Shown: piece by piece, positions 7,687 through 16,578 of the stretch | How the letters are laid out: each line of letters opens with the position of its first letter | How positions within the stretch are numbered: the first letter of the stretch is position 1 | Assembly (NCBI GenBank): GCA_041736155.1 | Contig: JBGSUL010000002.1 | Span: 1-64,000, forward strand | Origin: JANPLN01 sp041736155 | GTDB taxonomy: Bacteria; Bdellovibrionota; Bdellovibrionia; Bdellovibrionales; JAGQZY01 | DNA: 64,000 nt | Direction of reading: 5' to 3' | Notes under the pieces: model-generated | Seen by the model: only the letters and a program-made list of their open reading frames with translations | Told to the model about the DNA's origin: nothing | Database searches by the model: none | Made by a program: the position numbers and the translations under genes

Positions 7687-9810
7687 TCATAACGGGAGAG
7701 ACTCCAACCACACTACAAAAGCGTATTCGTCGGCGACTTCACGAGTGCGGGCAAAGCGGCCGGTGACGCCGCTGTGGCCTGCTCCCATTTCGGTTTTCAT
7801 CACAATCAAGGTATTGGCTTGGTTCATGTCTCGCAAGCGGGCGGCCCATTTCAGAGGCTCCCAATATTGCACTTGCGAATCATGGTAGCCAGTGGTGATC
7901 AACACGTGGGGATACTTTTGCGCGGTGACGTTGTCGTACGGCGAATAGGATTTGATGTAGTTGTACGCTTTTTTCTCGTTGGGATTTCCCCACTGCTCGT
8001 ACTCACCGGTGGTGAGCGGTATGCTAGCATCGAGCATGGTGGTGACCACATCCACAAACGGAACGGCTGCATGCACTCCGCGGTAAAGATCGGGACGCAA
8101 ATTCATCACCGCACCCATCAACAAGCCGCCGGCGCTGCCCCCCTGCATATACACGTGATCTTTATGTCCATACTTTTTCTTGAGGAGATACTCGGTGCTC
8201 GCCACAAAATCTGTGAAGGTATTCTTCTTTTTCATCATCCGACCGTTTTCAAACCAATCGCGCCCTAACTCTTGGCCGCCGCGAATGTGCGCAATGGCGT
8301 AGACAAATCCGCGATCTAATAAACTGATGATATTGGGGCGAAACGTCGCTTCCATAGAGTATCCGTAAGAACCATACCCGTAGATAAACAGAGGATTTTC
8401 TCCCGGTTTAAACAGCGATTTTTTGTAGACCAGAGAAATGGGTATTTTCGCGCCATCTTTTGCGACGGCCCATACGCGCTCTGACGCATAATTTTTTGCG
8501 GTATAGGTGGGAACTTCTTTTTGTTTTATCAATGTAGACTTTTTCTTTTTGACGTCAAAGTCGTAGACGGCATCCGGTTGCACCAACGACGTGTAGGTAT
8601 AGCGCAGTACGGGAGTGTCATATTCGTCGTTCTGACCAATTTCGGCTTCGTAAACAGGATCCGGAAACGTAATCAGATCTTTCTTTTTGTCTTTGCGTCC
8701 GCGAATTTCAATTCCGGTCAGCGCATTGGTGCGCGTGCTTATGGCAATAAAATTTTGGAAAATCGCAAAATTTTGCATATACGTTTTTTCCCGATGCGCC
8801 ACCACATCTTTCCACGCCCGTTTGTTCGTCTGCGTGTAAGGTGTCTTCATCAATCGGAAGTTCTTCGCTTGCCAGTTCGTGCGGATGTAAAAACCATCGC
8901 CACCATCTTCGACACTGTACTCGTGATTCTTTTCCCGCTTGAGGAAAATTTTAAAATCCTGTGTGGGCTGGGCCGCTGGCACAAACAGAAACTCGGAACT
9001 ATTCACACTGCTGGTGTCGATAAAAATCGTTTTGCCATTTAAAGACTTACGAACACCGGCATTAAAAATTTCGTCTTTCTCAAAATAAACTTCAGTGGAT
9101 TTATTTTCGCTGAGATTAAAACGAAAAATTTTCTCGGAACGCAAGGTTTCTGGATTTTGTTGGGCGTAGAATCCATGATTGTTGTCAGCAGCCCAAACAA
9201 AATTCCCAGTGGTGTTGGGGATGTTTTGTTTGTAAGTTTTTTGAGTTTTCAGATTTTTAAAATAAAGAGTGTAAAAACGGCGCCCCACATCATCCACAGC
9301 GTAAGTTAGAATTTCGTGATTGGGAGAGACTTCCACAACCACCGCGGAGTAGTACTTTTTGCCTTTGGCGAGAACGTTGATATCGAGAATGATTTCTTCT
9401 TCGGCATTCAGACTGCCTTTTTTACGACAATAAATACCGTATTCTTTGCCCTTCTCTACTCGAGAATAATAAAAATAATCACCGTTCTTTGCCGGTGGCG
9501 AGCTATCGTCTTCTTTGATACGCGCTTTCATTTCGGTGAACAAAGTGTCGGCGATTTTTTTACTCTGATTTAAAATAGTTTGCGCGTAAGCATTTTCGGC
9601 CTCGATGTGCGCTAGCACTTTTTTGCTATCGCGATTTCTCATCCAGAAATAAGGATCAGAGCGACGGTCACCATGCAGCAGATGTTCGTAAGCTTCTTGT
9701 GGCGCTTTGGGTGGTGTCGATGTCGTTGTGGATTTCGTCATTGAAGATTTCATAGACTGGCAGGATACCAAAAATATGATGATGCTTAAATACATTAATA
9801 CGTGACGCAC
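7687..9810 (-). CDS. Oligopeptidase B-like S9 serine peptidase, lipoprotein
   Basis: The 707-residue protein has a lipoprotein signal (LVSC, Cys17), so it should sit on a membrane facing the periplasm. An N-terminal seven-bladed propeller region starts with the family's DPYFWMR motif near residue 52. The C-terminal alpha/beta hydrolase domain has GGSAGG with Ser559, GYHDSQV with Asp644 and GAGHSG with His679, the full catalytic triad. Oligopeptidase B cleaves short peptides after basic residues; a prolyl oligopeptidase is the alternative. Typical relatives are of similar length. Single gene, with no obvious operon partner. Confidence 0.88.
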   Translation of the reverse strand: MRHVLMYLSIIIFLVSCQSMKSSMTKSTTTSTPPKAPQEAYEHLLHGDRRSDPYFWMRNRDSKKVLAHIEAENAYAQTILNQSKKIADTLFTEMKARIKEDDSSPPAKNGDYFYYSRVEKGKEYGIYCRKKGSLNAEEEIILDINVLAKGKKYYSAVVVEVSPNHEILTYAVDDVGRRFYTLYFKNLKTQKTYKQNIPNTTGNFVWAADNNHGFYAQQNPETLRSEKIFRFNLSENKSTEVYFEKDEIFNAGVRKSLNGKTIFIDTSSVNSSEFLFVPAAQPTQDFKIFLKREKNHEYSVEDGGDGFYIRTNWQAKNFRLMKTPYTQTNKRAWKDVVAHREKTYMQNFAIFQNFIAISTRTNALTGIEIRGRKDKKKDLITFPDPVYEAEIGQNDEYDTPVLRYTYTSLVQPDAVYDFDVKKKKSTLIKQKEVPTYTAKNYASERVWAVAKDGAKIPISLVYKKSLFKPGENPLFIYGYGSYGYSMEATFRPNIISLLDRGFVYAIAHIRGGQELGRDWFENGRMMKKKNTFTDFVASTEYLLKKKYGHKDHVYMQGGSAGGLLMGAVMNLRPDLYRGVHAAVPFVDVVTTMLDASIPLTTGEYEQWGNPNEKKAYNYIKSYSPYDNVTAQKYPHVLITTGYHDSQVQYWEPLKWAARLRDMNQANTLIVMKTEMGAGHSGVTGRFARTREVADEYAFVVWLESLPL

Positions 9811-9881
9811 AAGCCCCCTTGGTATTGAGAACTTGTGTTACCGATTTTTGCTTAAAAAGTCACGTCGGTTAGACAGCTGTC

Positions 9882-10304
9882 CTAATTTTCTGCGCGGGCT
9901 TCCATCATCTCTAAAGACTTGTCCATCACCTTCATCTCGATAAAACGGAGGCGATGACGAGGATCAATGGCACCACGACGAATGTTATGATCGACGTAAC
10001 CCACAACCTGCTTTTTAAAATCATTGCGTTCATGGTCTGATAAACCCTTAAGTGGCCCAAAGGGACCAAAAAGATTACTCATGGTGGCTTCTGTTTGACG
10101 CGCGCTTGATACAGATCGCCCATGTTTTTTTGCATTTACAATTTTAATTAAACGCACCCTCGATGGATCCAACCGTGCATGGACTGCCTTAGCTGCCGGC
10201 TGTGCCTTTTTTATGTAAGCTCTATAAACCAGTGAGCTTGCCAGGATCAGTCCCACCAAACTGCTATAACCAATGGCAACGTGCCACAAAGATTTTGTGT
10301 TCAT
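9882..10304 (-). CDS. Hypothetical membrane-anchored protein
   Basis: The 140-residue product has one N-terminal membrane helix (about residues 8-26) and a basic, soluble remainder with FGPFGPLKGLSDHERNDFKK and a helical C-terminus. The ATG at 10304 follows a TAGGGGGAAAA ribosome site. A sigma-28-like sequence lies 20-50 bp upstream. No family recognised. It may interact with the envelope or the motility machinery, but only the possible promoter suggests this. Confidence 0.65.
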   Translation of the reverse strand: MNTKSLWHVAIGYSSLVGLILASSLVYRAYIKKAQPAAKAVHARLDPSRVRLIKIVNAKKHGRSVSSARQTEATMSNLFGPFGPLKGLSDHERNDFKKQVVGYVDHNIRRGAIDPRHRLRFIEMKVMDKSLEMMEARAEN

Positions 10305-10325
10305 TTTTCCCCCTACCCTTCTAGA

Positions 10326-10353
10326 CCTTCGGCGGGGGTGAAATAAAACTTAA
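10326..10353 (-). promoter_or_regulatory. Possible sigma-28-type promoter
   Basis: On the minus strand TTAAGTTT, 12 bases, then GCCGAAGG resembles the flagellar sigma-28 pattern (TAAAGTTT-N11-GCCGATAA), with one extra spacer base and imperfect boxes. It would drive the gene starting at 10304. Confidence 0.3.
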
Positions 10354-10400
10354 GACTTTGTTCTCCGAAAATGTCGAAGTTCTCGACATGAAACAAAAAC

Positions 10401-10417
10401 TGTTTCGCTTTGAAACA
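10401..10417. promoter_or_regulatory. Palindrome TGTTTC-N5-GAAACA
   Basis: Exact six-base arms lie in the divergent region between 10304 and 10544. It resembles the TGTYTCA palindromes at 12966, 50646 and 52637. Confidence 0.35.
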
Positions 10418-10467
10418 AACTCAGCAGTTTGCAATGGATTAAAACTCTCTAACCCGTTTAAAATAAC

Positions 10468-10528
10468 GAGTGCCCTGTCCTCCAGAAGTTGAGCTTTTAA
10501 AGCTGAGCTCCAGGCGGTCAGGGCACTC
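10468..10528 (+). other. Leader hairpin just upstream of a lipoprotein ribosome site
   Basis: GAGTGCCCTG (10468-10477) pairs exactly with CAGGGCACTC (10519-10528). Inside, AGCTTT and AAAGCT form a second stem. The fold ends directly before the AGGGGGG ribosome site of the gene at 10544, with no T-run. It is better explained as a structured 5' leader than as a terminator. Confidence 0.5.
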
Positions 10529-10543
10529 AGGGGGGCGTCGTCT

Positions 10544-12016
10544 ATGAAAAGTAAATTTCAATGGATCAGCTTTATAAGTTTGGCTCTTTGCACCACGGTG
10601 CTTTTACTGTTTCAAAACTGCGGGCAGTCCAAATCGAATGACGTGTCGATTTATTCCGAAGAATTTATCTGGTCGCAAGGCGGAACTTTTGATACCGACA
10701 CTGATTTAGTGACGCAAGTAAAAACAATGGTCGTTCTTCCCAAAGTAGATATGTCCCCTTGGACATCCGGTGAGCCTTCCATTCCCTTTCCTATATCTGA
10801 ACCCGCTGGCACTCCCGCCACGTGCGAGGACTCGTCTTGCGATATTTACTTGAGCTACCCCAGCGATTTTAGTGATCTACAATCCAATAAAAAATATTGT
10901 TTAGAAAAGGATATAGATTTCTCCAGCCAAAATGAGACCTATCAGTCACCCTCAGCACTTACCAACTTTGACTTTAAAGGCTGTGGATATAAAATCCTAA
11001 ACCTCCATTTAAAAAATAAAAGTTTATTTCGCTCACTCAGTAATTCCAAAGTTCAAGACCTTATTATCGACGGCGGTTCGGTCCTTTATGATAGCCAATA
11101 CGCAGATCCATCCTTACGCATGAGTTATCTCTTTACGTCACTAGATTCCACTGTTTTAAAAAGAGTGCATTTGTTAAACATGGACCAATTCGTATTTATG
11201 CCTCAAACGCCGTCTCTCGGCTTCAGCCGCTGTAGTATAATCGCCAATGACGTACGTGGACTGTCTCAAATGAATGATATTTTTATTTCTGCACAAAATG
11301 TGGCGCAGAAAAATTGTGCGTCCTCGGGATTTATTTTCAACGACATAAATTTAACTGAAGATGCGACCTCTGTCATTTCTGATGTGTCTTTTTATTCCGC
11401 GAGTGCTCAAGTGACAGATTTTCAACTCTTCGGAGGCATAATCACCTCTTTGGAAGGCAACAATAATGATTTTACTCTGCAGAATATAAATATCTTCACC
11501 CACCTATCTTTGGGTTCCGAGAATCACTGTCTGTATCGAGAACTTGGCAATGACCCATCGGATTGCAATGCCGCCAGCCCCTTGATCGGTGTGTTCTTTC
11601 AACAAAATGTAAAAAAAGTGACTATGGATACCATCAATATTGCAGGAGTCTTTACTTCTTTTCAAAATAGATTTTTAGGAAATCTTTTTGGCGTTCTCAA
11701 TATTTGTCCCGATGTCAGCGCTGTCAATTGTGGCCTTGGACCTATCACTGAGCCACGTCTGAACATCGACAATGTTCAGCTCTCCGGGCGCCTACATATG
11801 AATTTGAATGAAGCGGTCAGTTATAATGGCGGCGTGGGAGTGCTTGTTGGTTTATGGGGCGCCCATCCTGAGATTAATAATCTCAAAGAGACGCCGCTGG
11901 TAAAGATCAGTCATGTCTCGTACGACAATTTACAAATTGTCGTACAATCTTTTTTGTTTACTGTATCTAATCCTTTAGAAAACTACAAAATTCGCAACGA
12001 TTCGCCGACGCTCTAA
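10544..12016 (+). CDS. Large lipoprotein of unknown function
   Basis: The 490-residue product has a signal peptide ending in LLLFQNC, a lipobox seen repeatedly in this window. The mature part starts with a disordered acidic and Pro-rich stretch, then a region with KYCLEKDIDFSS and repeated short hydrophobic strands rich in Asn, Ser and Asp (such as KVQDLIIDGGSVLYDS, INLTEDATSVISDVSF). This looks like a right-handed beta-helix of the kind found in surface adhesins or polysaccharide-binding proteins. The ATG follows AGGGGGG. It ends 2 bp from a convergent lipoprotein gene. The beta-helix call is inference. Confidence 0.7.
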   Translation: MKSKFQWISFISLALCTTVLLLFQNCGQSKSNDVSIYSEEFIWSQGGTFDTDTDLVTQVKTMVVLPKVDMSPWTSGEPSIPFPISEPAGTPATCEDSSCDIYLSYPSDFSDLQSNKKYCLEKDIDFSSQNETYQSPSALTNFDFKGCGYKILNLHLKNKSLFRSLSNSKVQDLIIDGGSVLYDSQYADPSLRMSYLFTSLDSTVLKRVHLLNMDQFVFMPQTPSLGFSRCSIIANDVRGLSQMNDIFISAQNVAQKNCASSGFIFNDINLTEDATSVISDVSFYSASAQVTDFQLFGGIITSLEGNNNDFTLQNINIFTHLSLGSENHCLYRELGNDPSDCNAASPLIGVFFQQNVKKVTMDTINIAGVFTSFQNRFLGNLFGVLNICPDVSAVNCGLGPITEPRLNIDNVQLSGRLHMNLNEAVSYNGGVGVLVGLWGAHPEINNLKETPLVKISHVSYDNLQIVVQSFLFTVSNPLENYKIRNDSPTL

Positions 12017-12018
12017 TC

Positions 12019-12903
12019 CTAATTTGTGCTGTAGCAACGATCGAAGCTTAAACTCTCGCTGTCTTCGCCCATGGTGATCGATGCAGTTCCACAGCCCGTG
12101 ATATTCACCGCTGAGCTTTTTCCATCGGAGCAAGTTCCCGCCCACGATCCCGAGGTCGGGCAGTTACACGATGCTGTCCAGGTCACATTGGTCGGAACAT
12201 AATTGCATGTCACGGAACTGAGATTGTCCGTCACACGCAAGTTTCCACCCGACATCACCCGTCCCGCACGATTCGTTCCCGTCACTGTAATGTCGGACGT
12301 GGTTTGCGTGGTGTAATCAAAGAGAGACGTGGAGCCAAATTGAAAAAGACGACGAACCCCGTCATTGGAAAAAGTAAAGTTCTCGCCGTTTACATGCGTA
12401 ATCCGTTGACCTATTGTTCCGGTTTTTGAAACCGTCAGCGTGGCGCCACGACGACCTGTGACGGTAAAATTGGGTGAACGATCTACCGTGTCGCCATCCG
12501 CACTTAAGTTGCAGGATGGGTTGCTAAAATCCAGAGTGATATCTCCTGTGAAGCTCGCGCTGCCAATGGTGCAACCATTGAGATCGCGCACACGCTGGCT
12601 GGAGGAGGTGCACGAGGGGCTAAATGTGGTGTCTTTGCAAGCAGTGGCTTGCGCCGTAGGAATCGGTTGAAAGAGAGATACCAATCCCAAAACATCCCAG
12701 CTGCGTAAGTTTTTTTCGCGTGCAGCGATAAAACGTTGCTGTGATTCCATAAAAGCTAAGCTCCCCGCAGAACTTCCACCTGACTCGTCAACAGACGCCA
12801 TGACGTCGCCAATCTGTTGCGCGGTTTCTTGAATATCAACGGTTTCATCTTCTGCACAGGCGGATAAAAGAAGAAATGTGCTGAGAATTAAAAGATTTTT
12901 CAT
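12019..12903 (-). CDS. Lipoprotein of unknown function with Cys-rich tail
   Basis: The 294-residue product begins with a lipoprotein signal (LLLSAC, Cys16) and an acidic mature N-terminus. A middle helical segment with MESQQRFIAAREKNLRSWD is followed by a Ser/Thr/Asn-rich beta-type domain that contains eight or more cysteines, probably disulfide-bonded in the periplasm or outside. No domain family is recognised. It is divergent from the hydrolase-like lipoprotein at 13069 across a region holding a TCTCAT-t-ATGAGA palindrome. Confidence 0.65.
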   Translation of the reverse strand: MKNLLILSTFLLLSACAEDETVDIQETAQQIGDVMASVDESGGSSAGSLAFMESQQRFIAAREKNLRSWDVLGLVSLFQPIPTAQATACKDTTFSPSCTSSSQRVRDLNGCTIGSASFTGDITLDFSNPSCNLSADGDTVDRSPNFTVTGRRGATLTVSKTGTIGQRITHVNGENFTFSNDGVRRLFQFGSTSLFDYTTQTTSDITVTGTNRAGRVMSGGNLRVTDNLSSVTCNYVPTNVTWTASCNCPTSGSWAGTCSDGKSSAVNITGCGTASITMGEDSESLSFDRCYSTN

Positions 12904-12965
12904 AAGCCTCCCTGCGTATGTTCACTCACACTAGTATAAAAAAACTTTACGAAGTTGTCAGTAAA

Positions 12966-12981
12966 TTCTCATTATGAGACA
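12966..12981. promoter_or_regulatory. Palindrome in a divergent lipoprotein promoter region
   Basis: TTCTCATTATGAGACA contains the exact palindrome TCTCAT-T-ATGAGA (12967-12979). It lies between genes starting at 12903 (minus) and 13069 (plus), suitable for an operator serving both. Confidence 0.4.
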
Positions 12982-13068
12982 AACGTCCATGCATTAAATA
13001 GACGTAATCTTTTTGTTCTGGGATCTCCATTGAGATCAGAGTAAAATGAGACTTACAGAGGGGACCTT

Positions 13069-14199
13069 ATGTCAAAATACAGTTTAAAAAAAATTGCGAT
13101 TTATCTCTTCGCCATGAGCGCGTGTGTTCTGGCTTTTCAAAACTGTGGGTCTTCGGGTAGTTCTGCAAATGTTGCCGCCTCTGACGACAACGGCCCTAGT
13201 GGTGATACTGGTGGTGATGATAGTGGTGGCACCAACGGTGGAAGTACTAATGGCGGCAGTAATGGTGGCGGCACCACTCCTCCACTTGTGGTGGATCTGA
13301 GTTTCTGTGACAATGTGACTGACGTCACCAATGGGCGCCTGTGCGCCATTAAGCCCAGCAAAACAGATTCTAATATTCAAGATTTCAAAGATCCAAGTAA
13401 ACCCAACGTTCAGGGAGCTGGATTTGGTTTTCATGCGATTGGCGTTCCTAAAGATTGGAATAAAATTAAAGGCGTATGGATTCATTTTGGCGGAAGTTTT
13501 GGTAACCCTTATTTATCGACGGCAGGATATGCCTCAAGCACTTGGATTAATGAAATTCTTGCTGAAAATTATCTATTAGTACAAGTGGCTTATGATAATA
13601 AGGACAGTCTCAATCAGTCTATATGTCCTCCAGGGGTCGCCGTCGACAATTGTTCGGCTCTCGTGCGCAAAGAAGTCATCGAGGGTACAGATCAAACAAC
13701 ACTGATTACTGTGAACGCAAGCAATGGCATTTACAACCGTCTGGCTAAACTCGCTTCATACCTCCAAGCACAAGAGCTCACTCTACCCGCCTCTTTTCAG
13801 CCAAGCGCTGTCGATTGGTCGGAGGTGATTGTCAGCGGACACTCGCAAGGCTCAGGGCACGCCTATTATCTCGCAAAAACTGTAGGAGTTAAATTTGCTT
13901 GCTTGCTGAGCGGCCCCTATGACAATGCCGATAACGTAAAACCTAATCCCAGTAAAATCATCGCCGATTGGTTTCTTGTTACAAGCTCTCAAACACCTAT
14001 TAACAATATCGGTGCATTTCTCACGACCACTGATTCTTTTTATAATCAGTTTACGAGTGCCTATAGTATTATGGGTCTCACTAAAAATATCCATTGGTTC
14101 GAGGGAACCACCACATATTCTGATGGTCACGGGGCTGGCGTGGGAGATCCTGCACAAGCCAGCGGACGAGCCCTGGCTTGTCTTGCAAGAATACCTTAG
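13069..14199 (+). CDS. Alpha/beta-hydrolase-like lipoprotein
   Basis: A signal peptide ends in LAFQNC, giving a lipid-anchored protein. Residues 30-75 are a Gly/Ser/Asp-rich linker. The following globular part (about 80-376) has a nucleophile elbow GHSQG with Ser259 and a late GHG with His354, consistent with an alpha/beta-hydrolase fold, possibly an esterase. IHFGGSFG near residue 143 could form the oxyanion hole. The ATG at 13069 follows AGAGGGG. Its end overlaps the convergent rluB gene by 4 bp. Substrate unknown. Confidence 0.7.
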   Translation: MSKYSLKKIAIYLFAMSACVLAFQNCGSSGSSANVAASDDNGPSGDTGGDDSGGTNGGSTNGGSNGGGTTPPLVVDLSFCDNVTDVTNGRLCAIKPSKTDSNIQDFKDPSKPNVQGAGFGFHAIGVPKDWNKIKGVWIHFGGSFGNPYLSTAGYASSTWINEILAENYLLVQVAYDNKDSLNQSICPPGVAVDNCSALVRKEVIEGTDQTTLITVNASNGIYNRLAKLASYLQAQELTLPASFQPSAVDWSEVIVSGHSQGSGHAYYLAKTVGVKFACLLSGPYDNADNVKPNPSKIIADWFLVTSSQTPINNIGAFLTTTDSFYNQFTSAYSIMGLTKNIHWFEGTTTYSDGHGAGVGDPAQASGRALACLARIP

Positions 14200-14987
14200 G
14201 TAATTTTAAGTTCTTTTTTCGCAGCGGGGTCTTTTTTAACCTTGCTGCGTTTCTTAAAGATTTTGTGAATTTGTTCAAAGGTCAGCTCGCGATGTTCGCC
14301 GCCTTGGAGAGTGCCTAAACGAAATTCACCGATGGCCACACGACGGAGCTTCACCACATCAAAACCAATTTTCGTAAACATCTGTTTGACCTGATGGTTT
14401 TTTCCTTCATCAATCACCACTTCGACCCATGCTTTTTTATCTGTGGTTTTTTTATCCAGACGTTTGATAAATAAAGCCATCACTTTTCCACCGACAATGG
14501 AAACACCACGGCGCAGTTTATCCAATTGTGGATCTGTAGGTATTCCGTTGAGCTTAACGTGATAGGTTTTGGAAACATGTTCATCGGGGTGAATCACTTT
14601 TTGCGCAAACTCACCATCATTGGTAATGATGAGAAGGCCTTCGGCATCGTAATCCAAACGACCCACAGGAAAAAGGCGAAGCGTGCCTTTTTTAAAATAA
14701 TCCATCACTGTGGGACGACCGTGCGGATCTTCGGTGGTCGTCACCACGCTCTTAGGTTTGTTAAAAGCGTAGTACACAAAACGGTTTTGCGCTTGCACCG
14801 GTTTTCCGCGAAAAAGAATGCGGTCTTGTTTAGGATTTACGCGAATTCCTAGTTCATAAACTTTTTTGCCGTTGATGGTTACTTCGCCGTTTTCGATCAT
14901 TTCGTCGGCTTTGCGACGACTGGCGACCCCGCAGTCTGCGAGGTATTTATTAAGTCTTATTCGATCAGTAGTTGATCTCTCTGCCAT
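14196..14987 (-). CDS. rluB: 23S rRNA pseudouridine synthase, RluB-type
   Basis: An N-terminal S4 RNA-binding domain (IRLNKYLADCGVASRRKADE, residues 10-60) precedes the RsuA/RluB catalytic domain with FPVGRLDYDAEGL, whose Asp is the catalytic nucleophile, and the KTYHVKLNG motif. RluB converts U2605 of 23S rRNA in E. coli; RsuA or RluE substrates cannot be excluded. The length of 263 residues is usual. The start overlaps the end of the upstream gene by 31 bp, so the two are probably cotranscribed. Confidence 0.88.
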   Translation of the reverse strand: MAERSTTDRIRLNKYLADCGVASRRKADEMIENGEVTINGKKVYELGIRVNPKQDRILFRGKPVQAQNRFVYYAFNKPKSVVTTTEDPHGRPTVMDYFKKGTLRLFPVGRLDYDAEGLLIITNDGEFAQKVIHPDEHVSKTYHVKLNGIPTDPQLDKLRRGVSIVGGKVMALFIKRLDKKTTDKKAWVEVVIDEGKNHQVKQMFTKIGFDVVKLRRVAIGEFRLGTLQGGEHRELTFEQIHKIFKKRSKVKKDPAAKKELKIT

Positions 14988-15949
14988 GGAATCTCTCTCT
15001 GCTTATCATTGGCCACAATGAGATTGCGGTTATTTTGCAGAGAAGATCGCAAAGTTTGAGTCAAAAGGCGAATCATATTGTCGTTTTGGAAAATATTTTC
15101 CTTGGCGGATTCCCCCCGCTCGAGGGCGGCTTGCCCAAAAGTAAGGGCCTCGGGATGGCGTAAGTTGACCAATTCTATAGCTTTTTCCAAGAGCTGTGTC
15201 AGCTCCATGTACATCGGGTCGGACTTGCGATCCACATAGTGCTGCTCGAGTCTTTTGATCGCATAAAGCACCTGCGGGTACTGAGCCACTCCGCCGCCCT
15301 TAAACTCTTCGGCCTTTTGGAAGGTGTAGCCACGGATCAGGTTTCCATGCATTCCCGGGCCGAGAATAATAAAGCGCGCCACCACACTGGGGGAAATCTC
15401 CACATATTGCACTTTTTGAAACTGCAAACTGAGATCGGGGGTATAATGGATCTGCATCAATGGATTGAGCGGTTCTAGATCGCCGCGGCCATTGATCATC
15501 ATTAAGTTGTTGAGGTGAGTGACCGTCAAGCCGTGACTCTCGTCCATGGTGAGTAACAAAAAAGTATTGTTGTGCGCAGGAATCAGGCGACTCTTGCTGC
15601 CAGTATCAGAAAATTTTTTTTCGAGGATTTTTAAAGCATCGATGGGATTTTCAACCGCCACCACCTGCCAACGGTCGGCGAGCACCATGTTTTTAAAAGC
15701 TAAATTCACCTGATAGGTTTCGGAAAAGTGATGCAAAAAATATTGCACCTCTTGCACCAACTGCTGCCGGTTTTTCCGCCAGTGTTCAAAACTCAAAACA
15801 AATCGATTAAAATTTTCGAGAAGCTCAGGTGTTACTTTATCTGTGGGCTCACAGTGGTGGATTAAAAAGTGATAGAAACACAGACGCGCAGCATCTTTGT
15901 TCGGTTGAAAGCGCAAAATATGTCTGGCAAGCTGAAGTACAGTATCCAT
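14957..15949 (-). CDS. Conserved hypothetical cytosolic protein
   Basis: The 330-residue product has no signal peptide or membrane helix. It contains helical stretches (LVQEVQYFLHHF, YPQVLYAIKRLEQHYV) and a central beta-rich part with FLLLTMDESHGLTVTHLNNLM. No family is recognised. It starts at 15949, divergent from a coiled-coil gene, and overlaps rluB at its 3' end. Confidence 0.65.
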   Translation of the reverse strand: MDTVLQLARHILRFQPNKDAARLCFYHFLIHHCEPTDKVTPELLENFNRFVLSFEHWRKNRQQLVQEVQYFLHHFSETYQVNLAFKNMVLADRWQVVAVENPIDALKILEKKFSDTGSKSRLIPAHNNTFLLLTMDESHGLTVTHLNNLMMINGRGDLEPLNPLMQIHYTPDLSLQFQKVQYVEISPSVVARFIILGPGMHGNLIRGYTFQKAEEFKGGGVAQYPQVLYAIKRLEQHYVDRKSDPMYMELTQLLEKAIELVNLRHPEALTFGQAALERGESAKENIFQNDNMIRLLTQTLRSSLQNNRNLIVANDKQREIPWQRDQLLIE

Positions 15950-16056
15950 CCTTTTTTAGGTTAGAAAAGGATACGGACATCGTCTAGCTAAATTTAGGCA
16001 GAGGGTACTAAACTGGTCAAAAAATGCCTTTTTTACAGGCTGAAGAGGGACTCCAC

Positions 16057-16566
16057 GTGCATAAAAAGCTAAATCCAGGTTTATTTGATGAAGTTTCCAC
16101 CGATAAAAACTCCCCGCACGTTCCCCAAGCCCCGCGCTACCCTGCACCGGTGATGACCGCCTCCACCATGGAAAACCAACGCCTGCAGGAAGAAATCCAG
16201 GGCCTCAAAGCCAAACTGCGCAGTAACGACAATCAGATGGAAGTGTTTAAAAACCAACTGACGGATTTCGTACATTCTTTCGATCAACGTTTCGATCGTT
16301 TGTCGCAAGCTCTTTCACGCATGGAGAAATCTGTGCACGCGCAAGGCCGCGAGGTCGAAGATAAAATGCGTGGCGTGCGCGAAAAAATTCAATCGCAAAG
16401 TTTTGAAGAAGCCAAAGTGGAAGGTTTGATCGAACGCCAGAGTATAGCTCTGCGCAATTTTGAAAACCGCATGAATGCTATGCAAAAGGTTCTCAACGAA
16501 AAAGAGATCCTGCTGATGAAGTGCATGGATGTGTTGAAGCATCACACGCCTACGCCTAAGAAATAG
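16057..16566 (+). CDS. Coiled-coil protein of unknown function
   Basis: From the GTG at 16057 the product has 169 residues: a short Pro-rich N-terminus, then a nearly continuous helix (residues 40-155) with heptad spacing, such as LQEEIQGLKAKLRSNDNQME and DRLSQALSRMEKSVH, typical of a dimeric coiled coil. GAGGG lies just before the GTG; an ATG at 16024 is in frame but has no ribosome site. It may be a scaffold or a partner of the divergent gene at 15949. No family recognised. Confidence 0.6.
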   Translation: MHKKLNPGLFDEVSTDKNSPHVPQAPRYPAPVMTASTMENQRLQEEIQGLKAKLRSNDNQMEVFKNQLTDFVHSFDQRFDRLSQALSRMEKSVHAQGREVEDKMRGVREKIQSQSFEEAKVEGLIERQSIALRNFENRMNAMQKVLNEKEILLMKCMDVLKHHTPTPKK

Positions 16567-16578
16567 ACGACAACCTTT

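Noticed and set aside
7774..8268. 164-codon plus-strand frame
   Set aside because: Antisense to the catalytic part of the oligopeptidase gene, which has clear motifs.
13190..13290. Possible tandem repeats or CRISPR-like array
   Set aside because: The repetition is the Gly/Ser/Asn codon usage of a coding linker, with no spacers.
13084..13485. 133-codon minus-strand frame
   Set aside because: Antisense to the hydrolase-like lipoprotein; repeats there come from its Gly/Ser linker.
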